64,000 nucleotides of DNA, from NCBI RefSeq assembly GCF_003326475.1, contig NZ_JPWA01000003.1, positions 62,001 to 126,000 of the forward strand, given 5' to 3'. The translations under genes and the position numbers were made by a program. Below are positions 28,400 through 36,828 of the stretch, one piece after another. The stretch comes from Thalassospira xianhensis MCCC 1A02616 (GTDB lineage: Bacteria; Pseudomonadota; Alphaproteobacteria; Rhodospirillales; Thalassospiraceae). The notes under the pieces are model-generated. The model was not told the origin of the DNA, made no database searches, and worked only from the letters and a program-made list of their open reading frames with translations. Position 1 is the first letter of the stretch. Each line of letters opens with the position of its first letter.

Positions 28400-28550
28400 T
28401 GGCGGTTTTATCCTGCTGGCACGGTCACGATTGCGCACAAGGGAATCATGTCAAACATTACTAGGCAATCAAAATTAACAGGCCGTGAAATCAGAGGGGA
28501 ATTTGACAGATTTTTAGCCTGAAGCGTCGGATAACTTACGCTTTAGGCAG

Positions 28551-28642
28551 AAAAAAGGCGTCCGGCCAGGGGGGAGAACCGGACGCCAGCGCTCCGATGA
28601 TCTGGAGCGTGAGGAAAGGTAGGGGAGACCTGTTCCTCACAC
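28551..28642 (-). ncRNA. Candidate small RNA with anti-Shine-Dalgarno hairpin loops
   Basis: Read leftward, three hairpins lie end to end. Hairpin 1 (28640-28609): GTGAGGAA pairs with TTCCTCAC, then AGGT with ACCT, exposing CTCCCCT. Hairpin 2 (28609-28590): CGCTCC pairs with GGAGCG. Hairpin 3 (28587-28557): GGCGTCCGG pairs with CCGGACGCC, exposing TTCTCCCCCCTGG, and a T6 run follows as a Rho-independent terminator. The C-rich loops are complementary to ribosome binding sites, as in alphaproteobacterial sRNAs of the alpha-r14 or CcsR kind. The 5' end and promoter are not resolved. It could instead be part of the lolA 3' UTR. Confidence 0.72.
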
Positions 28643-28880
28643 TTGGCTCCCACATCAAAATTCGGGAACCTTGTGACAGATTTTCATATAGGGACTGAAA
28701 GCCCCGTCTGCCATAGATCAGAGCCGCATATCGGCCATAAATTTCATACATGCCGGTGAAAAATTACAATCTGATTGATCGTTGCGAAACGACAATATTT
28801 GCAAGAGCTTGAATCGAAATGCTTAACCGTCCTGTCAGACGGTTTTGACAATTTCGTGAAGTCGATGCGAAATCTTGAAA

Positions 28881-29576
28881 TCAGCCGCGCTGGTTGGGCC
28901 AGATACGTTCGAACTTGAACAGTTTCGGGTCGAGCGTGACACCTTCTTCGGTATTGAACAGGGTCACTGTCGTCTCGATCCCGGCGGGGTCGGTGACAAT
29001 CCACTGGCGCAACTGCATCGGGTTTTCCTGGAATACAAGCGTGACACTGCCGGCACCCGGATCGGATTTGCGGACCATTTCAACCCGCATGGTTTCCGCA
29101 GTCCTTTTGAAATCAATAACCTTGACCTCGCGCGTCAGCGAAACATCCTTTGCCAGAATGATTCCGGCCGGGGTTTCGTCAATGTCAAAATAGGTCGGGG
29201 CGTTGATTTCCTTGTCGTAATAGATGAAATCGGATCCTGTCGAGACCAGCAAAATCTGTGCAGGTGGATTATACTCGAACCGCATCTTGCCCGGGCGTTG
29301 CATATAAAGTTTGCCCTCGGCGGCACCACCGTCCGACGAAATCTGGACGAAATCGGCTTTCAGCGTGGTGATGTCTTCGAGATAGTTTTCGATCTTGTCG
29401 ATGGTTGCCTGATCAATTGCACCCGATTGCGCAAGTGCGCTTGCTGGGGTCAGGCTGATTGAAGCCGGTGCGGCAATCGCAAAGGCAGTCGCAAAGACGG
29501 ATGCCGCCGTCATGGTGCGGAAGCGCGCGCCCACCTGTTTGATGCGGAATTTGCCGAATTTGCTGAAGAACGCCAT
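28881..29576 (-). CDS. lolA: Outer-membrane lipoprotein carrier protein LolA
   Basis: Periplasmic shuttle carrying lipoproteins from LolCDE to the outer membrane. 231 residues with a long signal peptide (hydrophobic to about residue 49, ending ASALAQ). The mature core has IENYLEDITTLKADFVQ, GKLYMQRPGKMRFEY and LLVSTGSDFIYYD, the usual LolA strands. In many relatives ftsK is upstream; here the upstream gene is divergent gshB. Confidence 0.92.
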   Translation of the reverse strand: MAFFSKFGKFRIKQVGARFRTMTAASVFATAFAIAAPASISLTPASALAQSGAIDQATIDKIENYLEDITTLKADFVQISSDGGAAEGKLYMQRPGKMRFEYNPPAQILLVSTGSDFIYYDKEINAPTYFDIDETPAGIILAKDVSLTREVKVIDFKRTAETMRVEMVRKSDPGAGSVTLVFQENPMQLRQWIVTDPAGIETTVTLFNTEEGVTLDPKLFKFERIWPNQRG

Positions 29577-29808
29577 GTGACAGCCTGTCTACCCGTTTAA
29601 GAAATTCTGTGATCGCGATTGCGAAACCGGAATGGCGAATGATAAAAATTCAGCCAAATTGTAACCAACCACAATATGTACAACATATCGCATCATTTGG
29701 CCGGGAAGGCCAGCCGGGTCAAGTCGCGCCCGCAAATGATCACAATTGGCCGGGTTTGGCCGCATTTGCAGCAGTGACCGGCTTTCCGGCAACAGGAGAA
29801 AGCGTTTC

Positions 29809-30753
29809 ATGAGTCGCACCGTCGCCATTCAGATGGATCCGATCGCATCGATCGATATCAAAGGGGATTCAACCTTTGTCATGGGGCTCGAAGCCCAATC
29901 ACGTGGTTATGACCTTCTGCATTATCATCCTGATGACATGTTTTATGACCGTGGCCGGATCAAGGCCGAAGTCCGCCCGATGACGCTTCGCTACGAAAAG
30001 AGCAACCATTACGATCTTGGTGATGCAAAGATCATTGATCTTGCAAAAGAAACCGATGTGATCCTGATGCGTCAGGACCCGCCGTTTGATATGAATTACA
30101 TTACGGCAACCCATCTGCTTGAAGCTGTTCATCCGGAAAGTTTCGTGGTTAACCATCCCGGCCATGTACGCAACGCACCGGAAAAGATTTTTGTAACCGA
30201 GTTCCCCGATCTGATGCCGCCGACCCTGATTACCCGGTCAGCTGCGCGCATTCGCGATTTCCGAGAGGAATTCAAGGATATCATTGTCAAGCCACTGTTT
30301 GGCAACGGCGGGGCTGGCGTGTTTCACCTGAAACCGGGGGATGAGAACCTTAATTCGCTGTTGGAACTGTTTGCTGTCCAGTCGCGCGAACCTTTGATGG
30401 TACAGGCGTATTTGCCAGATGTGCGCAAAGGTGACAAACGCATCATTCTGGTCGATGGCAAACCGGTCGGCGCGATTAATCGTGTCCCGGCCGAAGGCGA
30501 GGCACGGTCGAACATGCATGTTGGCGGCGTAGCGGAAAAATCCATGCTGACCCCGCGTGAGCTTGAAATATGCGAACGCATCGGGCCGGAACTGAAAAAG
30601 CGCGATCTGATCTTTGTCGGGATTGACGTGATTGGCGATTATATGACGGAAATCAACGTCACCTCGCCGACCGGGCTTCAGGAAGTGAACCGTTTTGACG
30701 GATCGAAACTGGAGTCCCAGATCTGGGATGCGATTGAGAGCCGCCTGCCCTAA
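29809..30753 (+). CDS. gshB: Glutathione synthetase
   Basis: Joins gamma-glutamylcysteine and glycine, using ATP. 314 residues from the ATG at 29809, which has AGGAGAAAG upstream. IAIQMDPI-type start, [14 protein letters not shown] and [14 protein letters not shown]-like ATP-grasp motifs (here [14 protein letters not shown]) near residue 165, and [15 protein letters not shown] at the C-terminus with metal ligands. gshA is not in the window. A terminator follows. Confidence 0.96.
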   Translation: MSRTVAIQMDPIASIDIKGDSTFVMGLEAQSRGYDLLHYHPDDMFYDRGRIKAEVRPMTLRYEKSNHYDLGDAKIIDLAKETDVILMRQDPPFDMNYITATHLLEAVHPESFVVNHPGHVRNAPEKIFVTEFPDLMPPTLITRSAARIRDFREEFKDIIVKPLFGNGGAGVFHLKPGDENLNSLLELFAVQSREPLMVQAYLPDVRKGDKRIILVDGKPVGAINRVPAEGEARSNMHVGGVAEKSMLTPRELEICERIGPELKKRDLIFVGIDVIGDYMTEINVTSPTGLQEVNRFDGSKLESQIWDAIESRLP

Positions 30754-30779
30754 CTGGGTTTCATGGTGGCACGATTTTC

Positions 30780-30812
30780 GGGGCAAGCGGTTTAACCACT
30801 TGCCCCTTTTTC
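30780..30812 (+). terminator. Rho-independent terminator of gshB
   Basis: GGGGCAAG (30780-30787) pairs with CTTGCCCC around a 12-base loop and is followed by TTTTT. It lies about 26 bases after the gshB stop. Confidence 0.85.
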
Positions 30813-30994
30813 TGGTTTTTCGGTCTGGCTGAAACAGATGGCCGTGAAATGGCCGGATTTTATCGACAATTCTGCACCAGTTTGCTGCCCATATCGGTTG
30901 ATGTGACCGAATTCATGCCCGCAGGCTGGAACCAAATGCCTGTTTCTGCGTATGATTTTGGGAACCAATCATCGACAGGGCGGAATCCGATTGC

Positions 30995-32452
30995 ATGGTG
31001 GATAAGCAAAACAGCGCAATTTCAACGAATGGCACTTTTGGCCCGTTCCTGTTCGCGCGTGGTAGCGACGATAAAACAGCCCGTCTGGCCGCTCTTGTGG
31101 TGACACCGGAAGGAGCCGATCCGACCGATTTTTGCATCATGGATCAGGATATCATAACCCCGGCAAAGCTTGCGAACCGGTTTGGGCGTGATTTCTGGCG
31201 TTATGATTTTGAGCTGCCGGTTGCATCGGATGCACGCTACAGTTTCGATTCCGAAACATATTATGTGAATACCGATTTGACTCATGACTTTCGGATCGGG
31301 TTTGTCTCGTGCAACGGGCAGGAATACGGCGATTTGGACCGGCCTTTGGCGGATCGCAACGCGCTTTGGATTGATCTTGGTCACGAGCATGAGAAACGGC
31401 CCTTTTCGCTGCTTTTGCATGGCGGGGACCAGATTTATGCCGATGATGTTTGGGAATGCCATCCTGATATTGTCGCGTGGCAAAAGATGCAAAAACGCCA
31501 GAAACTGGCGACAGATTTCACGCCAGACATGCATGACGGCGTTCTGAAGTTCTATCTTGAACATTATCTTGAAATTTATGGGCAGCCGCAGATCAGCCAT
31601 ATGCTGGCACGCGTACCGTCTTTGATGATGTGGGATGATCACGATATTTTCGATGGCTGGGGCAGCCACAAGAAATGGTTCCATGACAGTATGGTCGCCA
31701 AGGGGATGTTTGACTGCGCGCGCGAGGCATTCTGTCTGATGCAGCTTTGCACCACGCCGGATGAGTTGCAGCGAAATATATTGGATCGTTCCGGGCAAAG
31801 TCTTGGCTGGCGTCTGGACTTCCCCGGTTTTTCCGTGCTTGCACCCGATCTTCGATCTGAAAGAACCCCGCACCGGATTATCGGGGATCAAGGGTGGAAA
31901 AACCTAATTGCGACATTAGATTCGATACCGAAACGTAATCGCATTTTGCTGATGTCGAGTGTACCGGTGATCGGCCCGCGCCTGTCACTGGTCGAGGCGA
32001 TTTTGCACCTGATGCCCAGTGCCCAGAAATACGAAGATGACTTGCGCGATCAGTGGCAAAGCCGTTGGCATCGCAAGGAATGGTGCCGTTTTCTGGAAAC
32101 GCTTGAAGAAGTTGCCAATGATCGCAATCTCGATATCACCCTACTGTCGGGGGAAATTCATGTGGCAACGCGCGGTACGTTTGAAACAGGTGGCAAAACC
32201 ATCCATCAACTGGTGGCATCGGGGATTTCACATACCGCTCCTCCGGTTGCATTCGCACGGGTGCTTGGTCTTTTGGCATGGATTGGTGACAATCCCCTGC
32301 CCGGTCGTCCGACCAAGCTTAAACCGCTTCCGGGGCGATTTGGCACTTACTGCGCGGCGCGAAATTACCTGACACTGGACCGCGAGGATGAAAACTGGCG
32401 CGCTAACTGGCATCTGGAAAATATTGGCTGGACGCCGGATTTAGATATCTAG
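30995..32452 (+). CDS. PhoD-like alkaline phosphatase family protein
   Basis: 485 residues. Metallophosphatase motifs in order: FRIGFVSCNGQ, LLLHGGDQIYADDVW, MMWDDHDIFDGWGSHK, MSSVPVIGPR and LLSGEIHVATRGTF, which together carry the metal-binding Asp/His residues of the PhoD superfamily. There is no signal peptide or Tat motif at the N-terminus, so it looks cytoplasmic, unlike secreted PhoD. The substrate is unknown; phosphodiesters are likely. The GST gene follows 10 bases later in the same direction. Confidence 0.88.
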   Translation: MVDKQNSAISTNGTFGPFLFARGSDDKTARLAALVVTPEGADPTDFCIMDQDIITPAKLANRFGRDFWRYDFELPVASDARYSFDSETYYVNTDLTHDFRIGFVSCNGQEYGDLDRPLADRNALWIDLGHEHEKRPFSLLLHGGDQIYADDVWECHPDIVAWQKMQKRQKLATDFTPDMHDGVLKFYLEHYLEIYGQPQISHMLARVPSLMMWDDHDIFDGWGSHKKWFHDSMVAKGMFDCAREAFCLMQLCTTPDELQRNILDRSGQSLGWRLDFPGFSVLAPDLRSERTPHRIIGDQGWKNLIATLDSIPKRNRILLMSSVPVIGPRLSLVEAILHLMPSAQKYEDDLRDQWQSRWHRKEWCRFLETLEEVANDRNLDITLLSGEIHVATRGTFETGGKTIHQLVASGISHTAPPVAFARVLGLLAWIGDNPLPGRPTKLKPLPGRFGTYCAARNYLTLDREDENWRANWHLENIGWTPDLDI

Positions 32453-32462
32453 GGAGGATCGC

Positions 32463-33095
32463 ATGGCACCCACCATGCAGCTTTACTATGCACCGACTTC
32501 GCCCTTTTCACGCAAGGTAAGGATCATTGCACGTGAATTGGGCCTTGAAGGCAAGATTGCCGAAATCATGATCGATCCCTGGACCGATGCGGCGTTACGC
32601 GAGCACAATCCGCTGGCCAAGGTGCCAACACTTGTGCTTGAAAACGGGATGTCGGTCTTCGAGTCTGCGGTAATTTGCGATTACCTTGATGAAGTTGCCC
32701 GTGCAAATGGCCGCGAGACAGGCATCATTCCCCATGAAGGCCCGGAACGGCTAAATGCCCTACAGTGGCAGGGATTGGCCGATGGCATGATGGCTGCAAC
32801 CGGGCGCCTTTTTGCCGACAGCAGGCGACCGGAAAACGAACGTTCCGATTTCGTAATGGACAGACAGCATGCGGCAGTACAAAGAAGCATTGACGTTATA
32901 GAAGGCGGTATCATCAGCCTTGCGACGGACAGTCCCGATATCGGCATCCTATCGGTCGCAGTCGCCCTTGAATATGTCGATTTTCGTTGGCCAGACGGGC
33001 GCTTTGTCGTTTCGGATGATCTGCGTCACTGGATATCGGAACTTTCGGATCGTCCGTCGATGATCGCCACGCGGTATCATCTTTTGCCGGTTTGA
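32463..33095 (+). CDS. Glutathione S-transferase family protein
   Basis: 210 residues. The N-terminal thioredoxin-like domain contains YYAPTSPFSRKVRIIARELG and the glutathione-binding VPTLVLENGMSVFESAVICD; the C-terminal domain is helical. The ATG at 32478 (MQLYYAP) is an alternative start. It is probably co-transcribed with the PhoD-like gene. The substrate is unknown. Confidence 0.9.
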   Translation: MAPTMQLYYAPTSPFSRKVRIIARELGLEGKIAEIMIDPWTDAALREHNPLAKVPTLVLENGMSVFESAVICDYLDEVARANGRETGIIPHEGPERLNALQWQGLADGMMAATGRLFADSRRPENERSDFVMDRQHAAVQRSIDVIEGGIISLATDSPDIGILSVAVALEYVDFRWPDGRFVVSDDLRHWISELSDRPSMIATRYHLLPV

Positions 33096-33211
33096 CAGAC
33101 CTGACCTGCATGGATGCGATATTGCCCGCGCAGTTTATACCGGCTATAGCGTGGCCGGGCTGCCAAATATGCTATGATGCCGATAGCAACTTTTCAGATG
33201 AAACGGGTTTC

Positions 33212-33454
33212 ATGACCGAAATTACCAAATCCATGCGTGAACGGGCCTGGGCCAGGGCTGGGAAAATCCAGGGCGAGGACTCCGCCATAGTGCGCAAGCA
33301 CCGTGCAAGCGGCATCACGATGAAAAAGGAAAGCTTTGGAAAGTTCCGCAATTTCGGATGGACTGTGGTCGATGGTGTTGCCGTCCCGTGCCGCAAGGAA
33401 TTCCTGCCGTCACGCGATGAAAACGCGGATATCAGCGAAAATCCTGAAGATTAA
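33212..33454 (+). CDS. Hypothetical 80-residue protein
   Basis: A short, charged protein starting MTEITKSMRERAWARAGKIQ. The middle reads KESFGKFRNFGWTVVDGVAV and suggests a small globular fold, not a random frame. I do not recognise the family. It sits between the GST gene and the convergent marR gene. The frame is open upstream to 33092, but the ATG at 33212 gives the natural start. Confidence 0.6.
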   Translation: MTEITKSMRERAWARAGKIQGEDSAIVRKHRASGITMKKESFGKFRNFGWTVVDGVAVPCRKEFLPSRDENADISENPED

Positions 33455-33499
33455 GGCAGAGCCCGAAGATTAAGCTGTGGCGTGAGGCGCTTTACCGGA

Positions 33500-33976
33500 T
33501 TAACCCGCCTGTTCCCGTGACAGACTGACCAGATCGGCCAGAAGCCGTGACGAATCCGGGCCAGAAACCATGCTTTCAAGTTCGGCCTGGGTTTTTTGCC
33601 AGATCGGGAAAGCGCGCACCAGAAGCGCCATGCCCGGATCGGTCAGGGTCAGAAGACGGCCACGCCTGTCCTTCGGGTCAGGCTGAATATTGACGAGCCC
33701 GCGCCGTTCCAGCGGTTTGAGATTGGCTGTCAGTGTCGTTCGATCCATTGCCAGCAAATCGGCGACATCCTGCATATGCGGTGGATGGGGGCGGTTAAGC
33801 GACATCAGCAGGGAATATTGCCCGCTAGTCAGGTCAAGCGGACGAAAAGCATCATCAAACCGGCGTGCAATCGTGCGCGCCGCCCGCCGGACATGCAGGC
33901 ATAGACAACTGTCACGTACCATCAATGTCGATGAAAACGGGACTTTATCGTTCTGGTTGAAATCTTTTTTTGACAT
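33500..33976 (-). CDS. MarR-family transcriptional regulator
   Basis: 158 residues with a winged helix typical of MarR: LTSGQYSLLMSLNRP, then VADLLAMDRTTLTANLKPLERR (recognition helix) and the wing DPKDRRGRLLTLTDPG. Cys residues in DSCLCLHVRRAA near residues 22-27 might sense oxidants or electrophiles, as in some relatives; this is speculation. It is divergent from three small enzymes (two VOC, one NTF2-like) and a palindromic operator lies 12 bases upstream of its ATG. Confidence 0.92.
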   Translation of the reverse strand: MSKKDFNQNDKVPFSSTLMVRDSCLCLHVRRAARTIARRFDDAFRPLDLTSGQYSLLMSLNRPHPPHMQDVADLLAMDRTTLTANLKPLERRGLVNIQPDPKDRRGRLLTLTDPGMALLVRAFPIWQKTQAELESMVSGPDSSRLLADLVSLSREQAG

Positions 33977-34010
33977 ATGATAATTATGTTGATATCAACG
34001 TATTTGTCAA
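33970..34010. promoter_or_regulatory. Divergent overlapping promoters with palindromic MarR operator
   Basis: GTTGATATCAAC (33988-33999) is a perfect dyad. Rightward: TTGACA (33970-33975), 17 bases, TATCAA (33993-33998). Leftward: TTGACA (34010-34005), 17 bases, ATAATT (33987-33982). Both promoter spacings are ideal and both overlap the dyad, so one bound MarR dimer could block both transcripts. The leftward start of transcription would lie almost at the marR ATG. Confidence 0.7.
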
Positions 34011-34110
34011 ACGGGAAAATAAGAAAATACTGATCAACCTTTTGGTTCAAAAGCGCCACCACGCCTTTGATCTTTACGACAAACTTCCGAACGGCAAGGA
34101 GGAAGCCCCA

Positions 34111-34584
34111 ATGCAGAAGATCAGCCCCTTTTTGTGGTTTGACGGCAACGCCGAAGAGGCCGTCAATTTTTATGCGTCCGTTTTTCCAAATGCCAAGATC
34201 GGCAAAATCCTGCACAGCAGCAAGGCCGGACCTGGGCCTGAAGGCAATGTTTTAACCGTAAGTTTCGAGCTCGAAGGTCTGCAGTTTACGGCTCTTAACG
34301 GCGGACCGCAGTTCAAGTTTACCGAAGCTGTTTCCTTCACCGTGTCCTGCAATGACCAGGCAGAAGTTGATTATTACTGGGACTGCCTTTCTGAAGGTGG
34401 AGAACCCAGACAGTGCGGCTGGGTAAAAGACAGATTTGGCCTTTTCTGGCAGATCACCCCGGTCCGTCTTATCGAACTGATGAACGATCCGGATCCCGAC
34501 ATAGCCGCCCGGGTGGCAACAACCATGATGTCGATGGAAAAATTCGACATCGCCAGGATTGAACGTGCCGCCAAAGGCATCTGA
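34111..34584 (+). CDS. VOC (PhnB-like) family protein
   Basis: 157 residues from the ATG at 34111, which follows AAGGAGGAAG, a strong ribosome site. FLWFDGNAEEAVNFYASVFP is the PhnB/3-demethylubiquinone methyltransferase-like VOC opening, FTALNGGPQFKFTEAVSFTV the next module, and GWVKDRFGLFWQITP the last metal-site region. The substrate is unknown. The first of three genes under the putative MarR operator. Confidence 0.87.
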   Translation: MQKISPFLWFDGNAEEAVNFYASVFPNAKIGKILHSSKAGPGPEGNVLTVSFELEGLQFTALNGGPQFKFTEAVSFTVSCNDQAEVDYYWDCLSEGGEPRQCGWVKDRFGLFWQITPVRLIELMNDPDPDIAARVATTMMSMEKFDIARIERAAKGI

Positions 34585-34641
34585 AAACTCGACGCAAAAT
34601 TTTAGCCAGTCCCTCGCACCACCAACGCAAGGAAACCCCTC

Positions 34642-35079
34642 ATGACTGATAAACAAATCAAAGATCAAGCTGCCATCCGCGAGATTTTCACCTGTTGGTC
34701 AGCGGCGGCGCGCAACAAGGATCTCGGCGGTGTCATGGCGTTATATAGCGATGATATCTGCTCTTATGACGCAGTCGGTCCGCTGCAATTCAGTGGCCGG
34801 GAAGACTACCGTGCCCATTGGGAACGCTGCATGGCGTTTGATGACGAATTCATCATGGAACCGCAGGAACCGATAATTCGTGTTTCCGGTCATTTGGCAG
34901 TTGCACGGTTCCTGATCCGGTGCGGTATGCGCAAGAAAGACGGGACCGAGCAGGCAAGCTGGATGCGGTCAAGCTACCACCTTGAAAAGCAGGGTGGTGA
35001 ATGGCGCATCGCGCATGAACATTTTTCCGTGCCCTTTGATTTTGAAAACGGTGCCGCCCAGTTCGGGTTGCAGCCGTAA
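34642..35079 (+). CDS. SnoaL/NTF2-like (YybH-type) protein
   Basis: 145 residues with the cone-shaped NTF2 fold: an initial helix (AIREIFTCWSAAARNKDLGG), then YSDDICSYDAVGPLQFSG, and the C-terminal strands (SYHLEKQGGEWRIAHEHFS). Relatives include small isomerases and stress proteins with no fixed role. It lies between two VOC genes in the same direction, a common arrangement in small detoxification clusters. Confidence 0.85.
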   Translation: MTDKQIKDQAAIREIFTCWSAAARNKDLGGVMALYSDDICSYDAVGPLQFSGREDYRAHWERCMAFDDEFIMEPQEPIIRVSGHLAVARFLIRCGMRKKDGTEQASWMRSSYHLEKQGGEWRIAHEHFSVPFDFENGAAQFGLQP

Positions 35080-35121
35080 ATCTCCAAACCCAACAGATTT
35101 TACACATAAAGGAACGCCCCG

Positions 35122-35547
35122 ATGAAACTTATCACCTATCTGAATTTCGATGGGAACTGCCGCCAGGCATTTGAATTCTATCAATCCATCCTGGGTGGTG
35201 AACTGATCATGATGCCATTCGGCGATACACCAATGGCTGCTGACTCGTCTGAGCATAATGACAAGATTGCCCATGCGTGCCTGATGGGCGATGGCTGGCA
35301 TTTGATGGCATCCGACTGCCCACCGGAATATTTCACCAAAATGCAGGGCATGACAGCATCCCTGCATTTTGAAAATGCGACCGACGCCAGAAAAATGTTC
35401 GATGCCCTTTCCAAAGACGGCCAGGTGACCATGCCGTTCGAGGAAACCTTCTGGTCGCCGGGTTATGGCATGTTTACCGACAAGTTCGGCACACCCTGGA
35501 TGATCAATACTGAAATGTCGCCGGAAGACGGCGCTGGTTGCGCCTGA
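35122..35547 (+). CDS. VOC family protein (PhnB/glyoxalase-like)
   Basis: 141 residues beginning MKLITYLNFDGNCRQAFEFY, the standard opening of the PhnB-like VOC group, with SILGGELIMMPFGD following and FWSPGYGMFTDKFGTPWMIN at the end. The fold is a dimer of beta-alpha-beta units binding metal or a small ligand. It is the third gene of the MarR-associated cluster, 42 bases after the NTF2-like gene. Confidence 0.88.
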   Translation: MKLITYLNFDGNCRQAFEFYQSILGGELIMMPFGDTPMAADSSEHNDKIAHACLMGDGWHLMASDCPPEYFTKMQGMTASLHFENATDARKMFDALSKDGQVTMPFEETFWSPGYGMFTDKFGTPWMINTEMSPEDGAGCA

Positions 35548-35635
35548 TCTGTCGCGGACAAACGACTTGTTGCCTTGATCCCCGTTTCCCGCCAAAGTGG
35601 TATATATAACTTGAGGTTACGGGGATCAGCACCAT

Positions 35636-36484
35636 ATGACAGCACGGGTTACGACCGTCGCCTTTGCCGGGATTGATACAATTCCGGTCGATGTGCAGGT
35701 CCAGATGGCAAGCGGTTTACCGGCCTTTACCGTGGTTGGTCTGCCTGACAAGGCAGTTTCCGAGGCACGCGAACGCGTACGGTCGGCCCTTTCGGCGATG
35801 GGGTTGGCACTGCCGCCCAAACGCATAACGATCAATCTCGCTCCGGCTGATTTGCTGAAAGAAGGATCGCATTTTGATCTGCCGATTGCACTTGGCCTTC
35901 TGGCCGAGATGGATGTGATCGGGCACGAGGATATCGCCAGTTTTGTTGTGCTGGGTGAGCTGGGACTTGATGGCAGCGTTACAGGTGTTGGTGGGGTTTT
36001 GCCAGCAGCCATGCAGGCCAACAGCATGCAAAGGGGGATTATCTGCCCCATCGATAATGGAGCGGAGGCTCTTTGGGCCGGTGAGCTTGAAATTCTCGCA
36101 CCATCACGCCTGACCACCTTGATCAATCATTTCAAGGGTACACAAATCCTCCCGCGACCAAAGATGCCCAAGACTGAACCATCGCCTGTCTCCCAGCCCG
36201 ATCTTCGCGATATCAAAGGGCAGGAAAGCGCCAAGCGCGCGCTTGAGATTGCTGCGGCCGGGGGACATAATTTACTGATGAGCGGTCCTCCCGGTTCGGG
36301 AAAATCGATGCTGGCGGCAAGGTTGCCGGGGCTTTTGCCAGAACTGGATGCCAGACAGGCACTTGAAACGACTGTCATCCATTCGGTTTCCGGCATGTTG
36401 CCTGAAGGCGGGCTTATTCGCACGCGACCATTCCGACAGCCTCACCATTCAGCGTCCATGCCTGCACTTGTTGGCGGTGTGTAA
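35636..36484 (+). pseudogene. comM: ComM/YifB Mg-chelatase-like AAA+ ATPase, interrupted by island insertion
   Basis: Full-length YifB/ComM is about 500 residues; this one stops after 282. The N-terminal Lon-like domain (VVGLPDKAVSEARERVRSAL) and the Walker A (LLMSGPPGSGKSMLAARLPG) are intact, and the frame continues through RPFRQPHHSASMPALVGG, then hits GTG-TAA. The native sequence normally goes on GGRDARPGEISLAHNG, with Walker B and the arginine finger, so those parts are lost. ComM helps branch migration during natural transformation. The break falls within the Gly-Gly codons, and AT-rich foreign DNA starts immediately after. The remainder is not found in this window. Confidence 0.88.
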
Positions 36485-36828
36485 AAATCAATAAATTATT
36501 AGAATGACCAATTTAATATGAGACTCTATATTCAGTGAAAAGTGAGAATATAGTTCTTAGAATCCTAAATATCTCTTTCTGAAGTTAGACTTATAGAAGT
36601 CTTTTGGATAAATATAGCATAGTATAGAGTTCATCTTCACTCATTACGTCATGTTTTCGTCCATCAAGAAATAACATCCTACATTTAGCGTTGGTATCTT
36701 CTTTTTCACAAAATGTCCGCTATGCAACACGTCGTGCTGCTGTGGATATTGCTATAATAGTATCAGCATGGCATCCACTGCTGACAGCAAGTGAGAAGGG
36801 GTTCTGAAGACCGCAATTCGGAGCAAGC
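36479..36828. mobile_element. Left end of a genomic island inserted in comM (putative Tn7-like target)
   Basis: From about 36479 the DNA changes from comM to AT-rich sequence beginning TGTGTAAAAATCA. The last comM bases are GCGGTG. AbaR-type islands related to Tn7 insert into comM in Acinetobacter, and I recall a 5-bp duplication ACCGC (reverse GCGGT) there. I see no transposase genes in the window, so the family of the element is inference. The 350 bases before the HNH gene hold no other gene; I could not identify TnsB-like repeats by eye. Confidence 0.6.

Noticed and set aside
36485-36780. TnsB-like repeats at the island end
   Set aside because: TTAGAAT occurs twice and several AT motifs recur loosely, but no repeat of about 20 bases with regular spacing could be shown by eye.
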